Source: Arsenophonus sp052401645 (GTDB lineage: Bacteria > Pseudomonadota > Gammaproteobacteria > Enterobacterales > Enterobacteriaceae). From it: a DNA stretch of 64,000 nt. The position numbers and the translations under genes are program-made. The DNA lies in the NCBI GenBank assembly GCA_052401645.1, contig CP198939.1, positions 930,001-994,000 of the forward strand. The letters run 5' to 3'. Below, in pieces: positions 45,640 to 60,800 of the stretch. Every line of letters begins with the position of its first letter. Position 1 is the stretch's first letter. Below the pieces are notes generated by a model. It was not told where the DNA came from. It ran no database searches and saw only the letters and a program-made list of their open reading frames with translations.

Positions 45640-48600
45640 AATATAAATAATTTTTATCTTTTAAAATACTAAATAATTTTTATTATATTAATATTTTATA
45701 TTAAGTATATATTTTAGATATTCATATAAATATTTCTGAATACATGTTATTCAGTTAATTTAATAGATACTTATATTTACTTAAATGCCATATTTAATAT
45801 TTTAGTTCTTAAAATTTAAATTATTTATTTTATAATATATTTTATAATTTTATGATTTATTAAGAAAAAAATATGAAATATTTATAAGATCTTAATTAAA
45901 AATTTTTTTTTAATTTAATTAAATTAATAATTAAATATCTATTTTCCTATATAGTTAATATTTTAATTATAATATTTATATATTAAACGTCATTTATATC
46001 GATTAAAAATAAAAAATATACTTACTAAGAAATAATAGATTATAGATGCAAAACTAATGATAATTATAAATTATTATTTAAGATTAATAAATATAAACAT
46101 ATTGTTATTAACAACGATATGAATATCGTTTATTTCAGATATATTTATTTTCATAATAAATAATGATGATAACTAATATTTATGCATAAAAAATTATTTA
46201 ATTAAGTTTAATAATAACTATTAGTTATATTTATTTTTTATTGATTTTAAAACCTTAAACCAACTTGAATAAATAAATAACTATTATTTAATATGTTTAT
46301 ATAAATATAAATTTTTATTTATTAATTTTAATTTGATTATATAATAATATTAAATAGTTTTTATTTAAAATATGCTAAAGAAAGAAAAATATATTTTATC
46401 TATGATATAAAATAATTTATATTTTGCTGTTAATGTGCATATATTTGATATGCTTAATAAATATTAAAAATTATTTATAAGTTCACGATATAATTTGGGT
46501 TAATAATATTTATTTATTTTCAGAAGCGAATAATATTTTATATGTATAAAACAATGTGTTATGAATATTGAAATGATTTTTTATCATATCCAACTGAACA
46601 ATATGAAAGTAATAATTAATATTGAATATTATGAAAAATGAATATTTACTGATGAAAATTAGTTTATAATAGTTTTATGACAAAATATTATAATTAATAA
46701 TTATATTACATTTTTAAATAAAAATATTTATGTAATAAAAGAAAAACATTAGATTATTGTGTTAATGGTTTTACAAAATTACTTATTTAAGAAGTTTTAA
46801 GCTTATCTTTTATAAATATAATTAAGCAATAGCATTATTAATAATATTGATTAGTTAATTATATTTGATTTTATATAATACTTATTTTAATAATAAAAAT
46901 TATGAGTACATAATAATGATTATAAACAATAATATATCATCTGAAAATTAATAGTGTAAAAATCCTTCATAGAAATCTAATGAATGATTTATTTATTAAA
47001 TAATTATAATATAGTTAATTAAATAATTGATATTTTATAACGTGACTTTAAATTAAGTTATTTTAATCGATAAATATTATCCGATATTACATAATATATT
47101 TATTTATTTTTTGTTTATATTATCTTTTATAATAAATAATATTTGATAAATATACTATGTTTACATATTTTAATCAATTTTTTAAAAATAAAAATTAAAT
47201 GATATAAATTTATATTGATTTATTTTTTCTTTAAAAATCATAAAATAGAGTTTTTTAATTCTTTAATAAATCTAATATATATAATTTCGTAAATATAATT
47301 TTTTATTAGAAATTTAAGTAATTTTCAGGATAATTATTTAAATAATAATATGATATCATTTTATATAATAAATAAACCTAGTAAAGTAACTATGCATTTA
47401 AGATATCTTTTGCGTAATTCATGAATTAAAATTATTACCAAATACAGAAAATTAGTTTTTTAGACGTTTTAACATATTTAGATTATTAAATACGTTGAAA
47501 TAACAGGATAATAATATTTTTTATATCATTTGATTAATTTAATAAGCAACCTATGTTTTTTGAAACCAATGTTTAATTTTTATATTTTATACTTTTATTA
47601 ATTTGAAAATTATTTCATGTTTTATATTCAATAATGTATATTAATACAAACTTAACTAATAATATTTTATTTTTAATAATATTTATAAGCATAAATCTAT
47701 CTAGATAAGATTTTTCATATTTTTATAATTTATTTTAATGTGAATTAATGTTTAATTGTAGTACTTTATTTAATAATAAATTTATTCATTTTTTATATCA
47801 TTAAAACACTCATATTTTCAATATTAGTAAATATTAAATTATGACTTTAATTAATCAAAAAAAATATCATTTTAAAAAAAAGGATAACTTTATTTTATAT
47901 TATAAATTATTTGTTCGATTATTAAATTTCTATTAGATATCTTAATATTCTGCTATATTCATTTAACTTTATTAAAAACTAAAAATTCATATTTATATGA
48001 ATTTAATTTTTATATATTAGTAATAAAATTATATTATACTATAACATATAATAATATATTTTAAGTATTCAATCCATATCATGTAATGAAATGAAAAGTA
48101 TTATAATACATATATATTAAAGAATTGATATAATTAGTAAGATCTATCTTATTTCAATTAATTAATAAAATTACTATATAAATTTCAACTTAAAATATTC
48201 ATAAATAATTTATTTTAAGCATTTTTTACCAAAATTAATAGCAAAAATTAAGATATGACTTAATTATTAATTAATTAAAATATAAATATTCAGTTTTTTT
48301 ACTTAACAGTGTAATCTCTATTTTTGATATATCTAATTTTGATAAAAAATTTTCCTTTATTAAGGTAATAAAAATAATTTATATAATATTAAAAGTTTTA
48401 AATATTTATAACATAGATAATACAATTTAATACAATAATCTAATATTATTATTAGTTATCTAAATAATATAACTAATAAATAATTTAGTCTTACATTGAA
48501 CTAAGTATTATCTATATTATATATATATTAAAAATTAATTCTATTAATTTTAAAATATAATATACCATATACCAATATTTTATTCATTAAAGATAAAAAT

Positions 48601-51573
48601 AAAATCGAATTATTTATAATATTACAGATTATTATAAAATAATATATTAAATTTCATTTAATAATAAATTTAAATACTATATTCTTATATAGTATAATAA
48701 TCAAGATTGATTATTTATTTATTTTTAAAGAGAAAAACTATAAAGTTCTAAAATATTATTTTAAAAAAGTACATTATATAGATAAATCTTAAATTTTAAA
48801 AAAATTAATTTACTACAAAATTTGTATAAATCAGTTAATGAAGTTAATAAAACATTATGAAGACAAGTTAAAGATTCCAGTTACTAGATGATAAACTTAT
48901 ATTACATATTATTTTCATAAATATAAAATATAATATATTATTTTTCATAATGAATATTGATAATAAAAATATCAATAACGTTATAAAGTCAGAGAATTAA
49001 TTTATCATTTATATTATATGATTTTAAATAATATTTTAGAAAATTAAAATTAATATTTCAAATTACTTTTATGAAAGTGATATAATTTTAATATAAATAG
49101 TCGTTTGCATTCATTTTTAAATATTCAATTAAATCTTATTATTAATAATAAAATATATTCTTTTTTTAAATAAATATCAAAATAGATTATTTTGAATATA
49201 TAATGATATTTATATTGTTTTTCTAATAAATTCAATTCAATTGATAAAATTTTATATTTAGAATTTAGACTTTTATCCAAAAAAAAGACGAGAAAATTTC
49301 TCTAGTACATTATATTTATATATAATACGACTGCTATTTTAAGATTTTTAAATAAGAAGATTTTATCTTTTTTATAATTCAAATTTATAATTATGTATAA
49401 TAATTTATTAAATAAAATCTTTTTAAATATCTTTAAGAATTTCTTAAAGATTATATGATTGATTTAATATATTTTATTTCAAATAGCTATTAAATTATTA
49501 AACATATATAATAAAGAATAAATAATCTTGTATGATACAATATTTAAAATAATAATTTCTTTTTTGTTATTTTGTTTAGAAGTAAAATATATCTTGAAAA
49601 AAATAGCTCTTTATTATTAATGAATAATAATATAATATTATTGAATATATATTTAAATTTAAAGAGATCTTCAAAAAAATAAACTTGATATTGATCAATT
49701 ATTTAGTTTATTTTATATTATTTTATATTAAAATAATATATTATTATTTTTTGAATTGATAATATTTATTATAAAACGATTATTTTTAATATAATAACTA
49801 TTTATCATAATCATGATATGATGTATCATATTCTTTATTATTTTTCTTTGTCTTGTATTTTAGAGATAGAGATATTTAACAGTTTTATATATAAATAACT
49901 AATACTATTTTTGTTTATACTTATTTAATTACAATACTAATTGGTAGTAATAGTTCAAACTTTTTTGATCTAGATAGAAATAATTTGTTTTTTATTTTTT
50001 CTTAAACTAGAGTTTTTATTAATTTAAATATGTAGATGACAAAATATATTTATTTATTATCCAATAAAAAGTAAAAGAATTTAGAGAATTTAATTAAATA
50101 TTTTATAGATATATATAGTCATTTGTGATAAGTATTTTAAATTCCAATAAATTTATTAATAATCTTTTTTAAAATAATTATATATATTATTTTCATTTAT
50201 TTATTGATTACTTAAAATTTATTTTTCACTTTTTTAAATAATAATTTTTTTATATTTTTCTACTTAAGAATGGAATAATATAAAATCAAAATTTTTTTTT
50301 ATTTACTAACAATATTACATAGTAATATATTAGTGAATATTATAAAATAGCATACATAATGGTAAGGTAAAAGATATAACATTTATTATTTTTAGTTTTA
50401 ATTAAAAATAAATATTTTATTTTAATGCACTTTATTATAATTAAGATTAATTAAATAAACATGAATATTAATATTTTTATCAAAATTATACTTTTTACTA
50501 AAAAAGTAGTATAAGATAAATGATATAAAAACTTACTTTTATAGTTAATTATTGTAAAGATTAAATCTTTAGTTTCAAATATTAGAAAATAATAACAAAA
50601 AAAATACTCTATATTTTACTTATATTAGAAAAAAGTAAAGCAATATTCTTTTTGATCTATAAATAAATATAGTATGTATATTATAAGTAATTATAGCTAT
50701 TATTAACCTTAAACTTTTTTAATATTTATCACTGTTATCAATATTAATATTTTTTTTAAAATATCATTATTTTAAAAATATAAAACTTATATAATATTTA
50801 AGTTATTATTTTTTCTTAAAAAAATAGTGCTTATATAAAACGTTGATAATATGTTATATGATTTCATATAAATAGAATTAATATATGTATAATTTCTACC
50901 TATTATTTTAAAATAAAAAGAATATAATATAGTTATAATATAAATTTGATAAATTCAATTATAGTTATTTTAATAAGTTTCAGGATATAGAAAAATATGT
51001 TAAATTTTCATTTTTATAAATGTATATATTTTATACTATGGAAATTATTTGATATATTATAAACGACAATAATTATAGCTATAATAGTATAAGAGTCTTA
51101 GTTATAAATCTATTTAGCACAAACCGCATCTGTATAAATATACTAGAAATAATAGTAACGATATAAAAATATTCTATAGTTAATAATCTTAAATAAAAAT
51201 ATAAAAAGATTAAATAATTAAGCTAGTTTAAAAGAGAAAAAAATTCCATGATAAGTAACTATATTTTATAATACAGCTTAATATTTTAATTAATATATTC
51301 ATTATAAAAACAGATTATTATTCAAGAAAAGTTTTTTGTTGATATGATATCTACTATGTTTTAAAAACATAAATATTTAATTAATGATATTTATCAATAA
51401 AATATTTTATAATATTAAATTTATCTATAGCGCTATTTTTATAGCATGTAGATTATTTATTTTATTAATTATACCAGTTGGAAAAATTATTATCTTTCTT
51501 TTTAAGAATATGTATTTTATTAAGTCCTATATTTATTTTAGTTTTATATAACATCGTAAAAAATCATATTTGT

Positions 51574-51610
51574 TATGTCTATATAAATAATTTATATTTA
51601 TATAGACATA
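51574..51610. repeat. Perfect 15 bp hairpin with 7-base loop
   Basis: Arms TATGTCTATATAAAT (51574-51588) and 51596-51610 are exact reverse complements. No gene or T-tract is adjacent. Confidence 0.65.
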
Positions 51611-54600
51611 GACGATATTTAAAAATTATTATAAGTTAATCTATATTAATTTTATTATCTATAACGCTAACAGCATTTAATTTAAATATATTAATCAATT
51701 ATTAATCAGTTATTTAAATAAATAAAAGATAACAATAAAGATAAGTATTTAATTGATTTTTGATAGGAAATTTTAGAAATATTTAAAAATTTTTACTATA
51801 AAAATTATTTAGTATTATTTATTAATAAAAAAAATTTTGTTAAAATTAAATCAATGCATAATAAGATCTATAACTCTGAAATAAATTAAAAATAATTCAT
51901 CATATGTACACTATTTTATGTAAAATATTAAAAATATAAAAAGCTTAATTTTTAGAAATAATGTTTTTATTTTATATAATTCATCTTAAATAAATTTAAT
52001 TATTTATATACAATAACTAAAATTGCAATGAATATAATTTTATCGACAGTGATAGAATATAACCAATTATGATTTTTCAATATAAATAAAAATAAATACT
52101 GATATATAATAATCTATATAGTATATATATCTATAATTGAATTTTAATAATATAAAAATCTATCATTTAATTATAAATTATCGTAATGAAATTTTCATTC
52201 CTAGAAAATTTATTTTTTGAACCAAAAATAAAAGAAAATGAATTCAAAATTAAGTATAAATTTTAGCATTATTAATACTACTTCTATTAAAAATTAATGA
52301 TAAAAAGGAGAATTTTGTAAAATTGATATTTATTAAGTAATATACAAAATAAAATAAAGTATAATAGATTATAATAATTAACATTATCAGCAAGATTCAC
52401 AATATTTAATTATTTTTTAAACTAATTAAAGCACGAAAAATAATCGTTGAATTTTTTTTTAAAAAACGTATATTTTTTATTAAATCAACTGATAATAAGT
52501 AATTGTAGAATATATATTAATTTTATATATACAATGAATTAAACGAATTAAAATGTTAAATTTTATAAATTTATAATACACAATATACCTTTTAATATTA
52601 TAGTAATGACAAAATAAGATAGGTGCCTAAATATATAAATTATTTTAAACTTATTTATTATTGCTATTAATAATATAAAATTATTATTTAAATATTTATT
52701 TGAGGATTATTTAAGTTTATAATATATATATTATATAGATTAATAAATATATATAGTAACTCATATCTATATAATATGAAATCATTTATCATATTATAAG
52801 TATCTGAAGCATATAAATTTAATAATTTAAGTAAAAACTTATAAAAGAAGAGATATATTTAATCTATATTCCTAGTTAAAAAGTTTTTTCTAATGGTTTA
52901 TATTTTATTGCTAACGTTTAATTAAGTTAAAGATGAAGATATTTAATATGTAAACAATTAGATTATTAAAGGAGTCTAATTATCTCTATAAATAAATTGT
53001 TTTAATAATATATATAATACTATTATATGCTTCTTGACTTTATATTTTATATTATATAGAAATATTTTAGTTTATGTATTTCTAAATGTATGAAAATTAT
53101 TAAATTATAATAATACTAAAAATTTTTTACTATTCTGAAAAAGATATTTATCTTAAATTAAGGAAGTATTTTAATCTGATTAATTATTTGTATTATATTA
53201 AAGTAACTTTTAGAATTAATAATAATAGTCCTTACGTGATATTGTTGAAATCTGTAACTTAATTTTATTTTAAAAGAATATATTAAAAAATAAGTTCAAT
53301 AAATATTTATAAATATATTATTAAAAAATCTTTATTTTAAAAAAAAATAATTACATATATAAATTTTAGTTAACTAATTAAAAAACTTATTATTTAGTCA
53401 TTTATAAATGATGGTTTTATAACTAAAACATCTAAAATATAGTGAAAAATTAACAAAATGATGATATGTAAAAATGATTGAAAAATTATTGTTAATTTAA
53501 TTTCTATTAAGAAATATATGATAAACCACTATGTATAAATGTTACTTAAATAAATTTAATCTTTTATTTTATTTCTTTAATTCTTTTATAAATTTATTAA
53601 ACTTATTTATAATTATATCAGATATTTGATATTAATAAATTATTTATTTAATTTTATGGTATGATATATATAATAAAGAATTATAAGTGATTTGAAATTT
53701 ATATTCATGATAAAATTAATTATATTTAATATTAAGATATATAAATGTATTAATGTTTTTAACAGAACTATTTATTATTAATAAATTAGTTAAAATAATT
53801 AGATCATTTCTAATTTAGAACTTAGATTTTTATTATAAAAAATATAATAACTTATTATTTTAATACTTATAAAGATATTCTTAATATTCTGTTTTAAAAA
53901 CGATAAAATAATATTCATAATTATAATTACGTAGTATTATCATATTTTAAAATGAAAATAAAATTTAAATATAATAGTGTTATTTTATTTATTTAGATTT
54001 TATGATATTATTGTTTTAATTTACTCAACATATATTTAATATATAAAATATAATTTTATTTTTTTTAATTAAATATTTATAAACATAATTGGTTAATTAA
54101 ATGATTAATTAATTATTTCTAGATTATTTTTTAAAATTTAATATATTATTTTATTTAATTTTAATTAATTTTTATATAAAATTATTTTTTGTTTATTACA
54201 TAATTATATTATAAAAAATTGATACGTAATTATTATTCTTAAATTTATTATTATAGAACTTTATCATTTTTAATTTTTAATATCTTTATCTATATTTTAT
54301 ATAGTTTTTTATAAAAAACTCTTATATTAGATTATTTATAATAATTAAACATATTGTGTATATATTTACAAATAAGATTAATCTTTTAAAAAAAATCTTT
54401 TTAAATTTATTTTAGTAATTTCATAAAATTAGAAATAATTAGTTATTGAGAGTTATCTAATATATTTATATTTAATATACTATTATTCTATAAAATAAAA
54501 TAAATATTTATTATAATCATTTAACTATAAACAATAAGTTTTATAATAAATATTTATTTTAGATAATTCTAATATAAAGAATATTATTCTTTTTTATTAA

Positions 54601-56370
54601 AAATAATTAACATTTTAATTTTAGTTTTTATATATAGTTTTATTGCTTAAATAATATTTAAAATAAATGACGATAATTAAAAATAAGAGAAATAGAGTTT
54701 TTTAATTATCTTGATTAAAAGATAAGTCATTTTTACTACTATTTATTGATAGATAAAAGTAATTTTAAGTAATTTAGCTAATATATAATTTTCATATAAT
54801 ACACATTATGAAAATAATTCTTATTTACTATAATAATAGTAAATAAATCCAGTATATTATTTTAATTAAACAAACTTATTTTTGGTATTTTAATTATAAG
54901 TAAGTAAAAATTATTTTTTTTATTCGGTTTTATAATAGTAAAAAATAATTTCACTTATGTTTTTAAATTTAAGAAATTATTTAATAATAAACGGAATAGT
55001 AAAATATTTATAAAGTTTATTTTATTTTAAAAACTTATATATGATATTAAATATCAACAATAATTTTATAGTTTTGATAATAAATATTGATATAAAAATG
55101 ATTTCTATACTTTTAAATTAATTTTAAATATAAATTATTATTTAATAATTTAAAATTAATAATTTATATATCGATCTTAGTATTAATATAAATTGGTTAT
55201 TACTTAATATAGTTATTATAGATTTTATGATATAATCTATATTTTAATCTAATATATTAAGAATTAATTTTACTAAAATTATGAATAGTGAATAGTAATT
55301 CACTAAATTAGGTTCTGGCTAAAAAACATATTACAAATACTATAAGTATTATATAGATTTATTTTAATAAGCATTAAAATAGAAAATAAAAATTTATATA
55401 AAATTTTAATTTAATTTTATTAATTCATCATCCTTAATTAAACTCAATATAAGTTAATAACTTATAAATATAATTTTATATTCTTAAATTATAATTAATT
55501 ATTCAATTTTAATTATTTTAATTTTAAACTAAGATCATTATGATAAAATATAATTTAAAATTAATTTACTTATATAAATTTTAAAAACATTTAATACTTA
55601 TTATGATGATAATTAATGATTTTTATAAAAACTATTTTATACTAAAATACTTATAATAAATTTAAGTAACCATAAGTTATTTACTGATAATAATATATAG
55701 GATTTAGCAACAGCATTATTTGATAATATTAATTTTTAATGTTGTTTTTATTAATTTTAATAAAGATAATTATTGTTATGATCATATTTTAATAACTATT
55801 TTTTAAATTTATTTTATGCTTTAAAGATTTCAGAGAGTTAAACACTTTTATTATTATTTGAATAATTGTTAATTTAATATTAAAATATTAATAAGTTTTT
55901 ATCATATATAGTTTAAAGATATTTATTATCGCAGTATTTAATTAATTCTCTATTTAATCTTTAGTAAGTATTTTAAAATAAAATATATTAAACGATTTGA
56001 TTATTAAATTAATTTATATCTATATATTAGATTAATTTTAATATAAAATTAATAAAAATAAATTTATAATTAAATTATCGTTAATAAATTATTAATATAT
56101 CTATCTATATTTTATTTTTTAAAAAATAAAAGTTTTTTAGATTTTAAGAGAATTTATTTTTAACTTAAACAATGATTATTTAAAAATAATTATTTTATTT
56201 AAGCTAATTAAAATAAAAATATAAATATCTTAAATAAATTAATTAATTTATTTAAAAATAATTTATTAATTATAAAAATATGAAAAAAAATTATTTTTAA
56301 CCTTTTTTACTAAAAATTATTTTTGTTTAATGTTGTTTTAATAAACCAGTTGATTTTACTTATTTTAAAT

Positions 56371-56410
56371 AAAAAACATATTAAATTATATTTTATAATT
56401 TATATTTAAT
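56371..56410 (-). terminator. Possible ydgI terminator
   Basis: Read on the minus strand after the ydgI stop, ATTAAATATA (56410-56401) pairs with TATAATTTAAT (56390-56380) with one bulged base, followed by a run of six T residues (56376-56371). It lies about 15 bases past the stop. Confidence 0.45.
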
Positions 56411-56425
56411 TTTTAAAAATACTTT

Positions 56426-57826
56426 TTATAAACGATGAAGTAAATAATAAAGCGCATGGATAGAAGAGATAATAATAATTATTATTAAGCATTTTTCCAA
56501 TAAGTTAAGTGATTTTTTATTATTATTTTGTTTTTGATCATATAGAAATATAAATATACTAGGTACATAAAGAATAATAGATAAAAGTAAATTAATTGTT
56601 CCTGAAGCATAAAGTAACCATAAACAATATAAATTAGTTACTATACTAACAATAAATAATTTTTTACTATTTACTTCAAAAGAAATTTTAGTTAAAAATA
56701 AACTAACTAAAAAATAAGGAACTAAAATCATTTCTGAAGCTATTACTAATAACATATTATAGTTACTACGACTTAACCAGATTAATATTAAAGATAGCTG
56801 TATAGCACCGTTTGTAAGCCAAAGAGATAAATCAGGAAGATTATTTTTGTTTTTATATTTAAATATTTTAGAAAATGAATTATGTAATAAAGATAGATAA
56901 GCAATTTCTGTCGCTATAATTGTCCAGCTTAAATAAGCACTACAAACAGAAAGAATTAAACTAGCTGCAATGATAATTTCGCCATAATCCCCAATCATAT
57001 TTATCATAAGTGATGCCATTGATGGATTTCTCATTTCAGCAAGTTCAGCTCTATGAACAATACCAAATGAAAGTACAGTAATGAATATATAAATACTTAA
57101 AGCTAAAATTACAGCAAGTAGCATTGACAAACCAACATCTTTACGCCTTTGAGCGCGTGATGAAACAATTATAGCTCCTTCAATACCAATAAATACCCAT
57201 AAAGTAATTAGCATAGTATTTTTAACTTGTTCTAAAATTGGTATCCCTGTTTCAATGCCCATAAAATCAAATTGAAAAATATCTATCCTAAATGAAAAAA
57301 TAGCTAAGATGATAAATAAGCTGATTGGAATCAACTTAGCTAAAGTTGCTAATTTATTAATTCCGATAGCAGTTTTTGTTCCTTTTAATACTAAACAATG
57401 AATGATCCATAATAAAATAGACTCACTAATCAATGATTGCCAAGTATTTCCATCACCAAAAATAATATTATCTGAGTTATCACTAAAAAAACTAATAGCA
57501 GCGAAAATGATAACCAAATAAGAAGCATTAGCTATAACAGAAGATAACCAATAACCCCATGCTGAACAAAAACCAATTAGTTCTCCGAAACCTTCTTTGG
57601 CATAAGTGTAAATACCTCCATCTAAATCAGGTTTAATACGCGAAAGTAGTACTAAAGATGTGGTGAGAAATAAAATACCAATAGATGTGATACTCCAACC
57701 TATGATGATTGCTAATGAACCAGCGACTTTAGCCATATTTTGTGGTAGACTAAAAATACCAGCTCCAACCATTGAGCTTAATACTAATGTAGTTAAAGTA
57801 GTTAGATTTAATTTTTTATTGTTCAA
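56426..57826 (-). CDS. ydgI: YdgI-type arginine:ornithine antiporter (APC superfamily)
   Basis: 466 residues with about 12 predicted membrane helices, aligning along its whole length with E. coli YdgI, an inner-membrane basic amino-acid antiporter of the APC superfamily. The first helix holds SMVGAGIFSLPQNMA (19-33), the unwound substrate-binding segment of the family. Other matching blocks are ELIGFCSAWGYWLSSVIANA, FGDGNTWQS, NTMLITLWVFIGIEGAI and SEMILVPYFLVS. The start is TTG at 57826-57824, with AGGA (57838-57835) eight bases before it; no in-frame ATG lies nearby, and homology begins directly after it. E. coli YdgI itself is assigned arginine/ornithine exchange by similarity, so the substrate is inferred. 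The gene is alone in a desert. Retaining such a transporter suggests amino-acid traffic with the host matters. Confidence 0.92.
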   Translation of the reverse strand: MNNKKLNLTTLTTLVLSSMVGAGIFSLPQNMAKVAGSLAIIIGWSITSIGILFLTTSLVLLSRIKPDLDGGIYTYAKEGFGELIGFCSAWGYWLSSVIANASYLVIIFAAISFFSDNSDNIIFGDGNTWQSLISESILLWIIHCLVLKGTKTAIGINKLATLAKLIPISLFIILAIFSFRIDIFQFDFMGIETGIPILEQVKNTMLITLWVFIGIEGAIIVSSRAQRRKDVGLSMLLAVILALSIYIFITVLSFGIVHRAELAEMRNPSMASLMINMIGDYGEIIIAASLILSVCSAYLSWTIIATEIAYLSLLHNSFSKIFKYKNKNNLPDLSLWLTNGAIQLSLILIWLSRSNYNMLLVIASEMILVPYFLVSLFLTKISFEVNSKKLFIVSIVTNLYCLWLLYASGTINLLLSIILYVPSIFIFLYDQKQNNNKKSLNLLEKCLIIIIIISSIHALYYLLHRL

Positions 57827-60800
57827 AGAACATATCCTAAATATAATTTGATAAAACTTATTTTATAGTATTAATAATATTTTTATATAATAGTAATAAA
57901 ATTATTTTAAATTTATTAAAAAATATAAAATTTATTAGAATTTTACGATTGCAAAACATGATATTTAATGATTTTTTATGTAAAATAGAAAATTTTATTT
58001 TTTTTAAAAATAATTATTTATTTTATTTTACTAATTTTTTAAAGAAAAAAAAGAGATTTAATTTATTTAAAAGGTTATTTATTTAATTTTGATATAGATA
58101 TTTATCTATCATTATTATAGATATTTTTCTTAATTATAATTCGCAGAGATAATAGATTCATATTAATTTTTAATATATAAATATTTTAGTTTTTTATATG
58201 TTTTATAATTTATCATTTTTATTAAGCTGATTTTATCCTCAATTTATAAAAATATAATAGTGATAATTGAATTAAAATAAATTATTTTTATAATTATTAT
58301 TTATTTACTTATTCTATTTTATATATATAATATAATTAATTTTATCTTAACTTAAATATTAGAATTTTAAAAAACATATACTTATTTTAATTTAAATGAA
58401 ATTAAAATAAAATATATATTTTAACATCTCTCTTTTTACATTTAAGCTAAGTAATTATTTTTATTTATTTTTATATTAAAAAATATTCATAGTTATAATT
58501 TTATAATATATATTATCATGTATTTATATAATAATATAAAAGTATAATAAATAAAAATGTATAAAAAATATTATTTAAAATAATATTATAGACAATTTAA
58601 AATAAATACTATTTTTATAGCATTTTACTTCAAATATTTTTTGAAGAATGTTTTTTATTTTACATAAACTACTAACATATAGTAATATAATAAAATTATA
58701 AAAATAATTATTTTTTAAAATAATTTAATATCACAATAGTTATTATATATTAACTATTTCTAATTAATAAAATTATAGAATGAATATTCTAGTAAAATTG
58801 ACTTTATTTCAATACTTTACTAAAACTTAAAATTAAGAATAACTTGATAAGTTTTATATATTAGTAATATATAGCTATATTTTTTCAAAATACACAGAAT
58901 AGCATGTTTCTAAAAAAATATTTAATTATTTGATTATAAAATGTATTACTATAAACATTCGGAGCCTCAAATATGAAAAAGTTTTATATATATCTCTAGT
59001 TTTTTAACCATATTAATTATATAAAAATTAACAGTGATTTATCTTATTAATATAAATTATACTAATTAATAAATTGATTTATCCACCATATGTATTTGTG
59101 TTTATTAATCTTTGATACTTTTCAATATATCAATATATGAAAAAATATTATATTCATACTTTTGTATTATAAAATTATTTTGATAATTTCTTTAAAATGA
59201 TTTATTATTGTTATATTTTAACATGTATTAACAATAAATTTAATTTTATTTTCAGTATATTTATATTAAGATTAATATCTTTCTCTTATTTTGGTATTAA
59301 ATTAGTAGAAATTAATTTTGTTAAACTATAAATATCACAATAAACTAATATCTGTTCAATATTATAGCAGAAAAATTTTTTATTCTCTATATATATAAAT
59401 AGTCTATATAAGTTATAGATATTTTTATGGAAGTTAATTAATAATATTTTATCTTAATTAAAACTATAAATAATATTTATTATTTTAATTTTTACTAAAC
59501 ACTATAAATAAGTTGAATAAAGTTTCTTTTAACTCAAATTAATAATAATAACATTAAATTATTTATATTAAAAATAAAGAAGTAATTCTCTTTAATATAG
59601 AGATAATATTAGTAGCAGTTTCTATAAGAAAAGATATAATCTTTATATTAATTAAAAATAATATAAAATTATAAAATAAATATAGCTTATCGTTTAAACT
59701 ATCGAATATTATTCGATTCATGAACATTTATTAAAGTTTTATAAACTTTAATGCTAATTAAAAAAAATAATTTTTATTTACTTATACATAATATTAATAG
59801 GTATGTATCAGAAATATATTATCAATCAAGAAAAACAATTAAAATTTAAAATAAATGATTAAATATATGTATCATTAGTTATTAACATATACATCTTATG
59901 AATATAATAAATTAATAAGTTTATTAAATTTATAAAATTTAATCACTATTGATTTAAATAAACTGTTAATATATTAAATTTGTGTATTTTAGTCATTTCT
60001 GTAATACTTATATTATACAAAATAAATAATTATTATAAATTATCAACTATCATCTCTATAAATTATATAATAAATATTAATATAGCAAAATAGGCGTTTA
60101 TCTTCTTTGTAGGAATTATATTATAGATTTAACACAATTCATTAAAATAATCTATAATAAAGAATTAATTATTAAATAATTTAAAAACTATTTTGTTTAT
60201 TAATGTGTTAATTTATTATAAATAATCTTTAAAAAGTTATTATGTTACTAAGAAATAAAAATAATATAATTATTATAGTTGTTGTTATATATAACAACGG
60301 CAAATTATAAGCCCAATATATAACTAATATCGTTTTTTTAAAAAATCTATTTTCATAAAATTAGATAAACTATAGTAATAATTATTTTTATAATTTTACA
60401 ATGTTTTTATGTTTAATGTAATTTATATAAAATATAATTTAATTACTTTAATAGTAAATAATATATTCAATTCTTTATTTTAGAATAAATTATTTTATAT
60501 ATATCAAGATGGGCAAATTAGTAATTAAATAAATAAAAAAAACTAATATATTATTAATAATAAAATATTAAAAAATTATTTTTCTTATTTTTGATAAAAA
60601 AGTGATTATATATCTTTATTCAAACGATATAATTTTTTTTTAAATTTAATAATTGTAAAATCTTTAATTATTAATATCAGTAAAATACAAATATTATTTT
60701 TGAACTTAATTTGATATTATAATTTAATATTTCATTTCATTAAGTAACATAATATTAATTAATTTTTACTTTAGTTTTATATAAATAAATAAACTAATAT

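Larger units (their letters stand above)
44231..56425. other. Largest gene desert, between the GT8 gene and ydgI
   Basis: About 12.2 kb, the longest gene-free stretch in the window. It contains a GC-richer patch just upstream of the GT8 gene (44265-44310), a hairpin followed by a short ORF with a Shine-Dalgarno sequence (44617-44739), a hairpin at 45604-45639, codon-like but broken traces at about 46430-47560 and a 15 bp hairpin at 51574-51610. No gene can be identified. Confidence 0.8.

Noticed and set aside
49941..49970. AATTGGTAGTA resembling a tRNA D-loop with a nearby GTTCAAAC
   Set aside because: Spacing is far too short for a tRNA and no acceptor stem exists.
57660..57851. Plus-strand open frame across the start of ydgI
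   Set aside because: Opposite-strand shadow of the first helices of ydgI.
59695..59725. TTCGATTC resembling a tRNA T-loop
   Set aside because: The bases that should close the T-stem do not pair and no acceptor or D arm can be built; it is part of a small palindrome TCGAATATTATTCGA.
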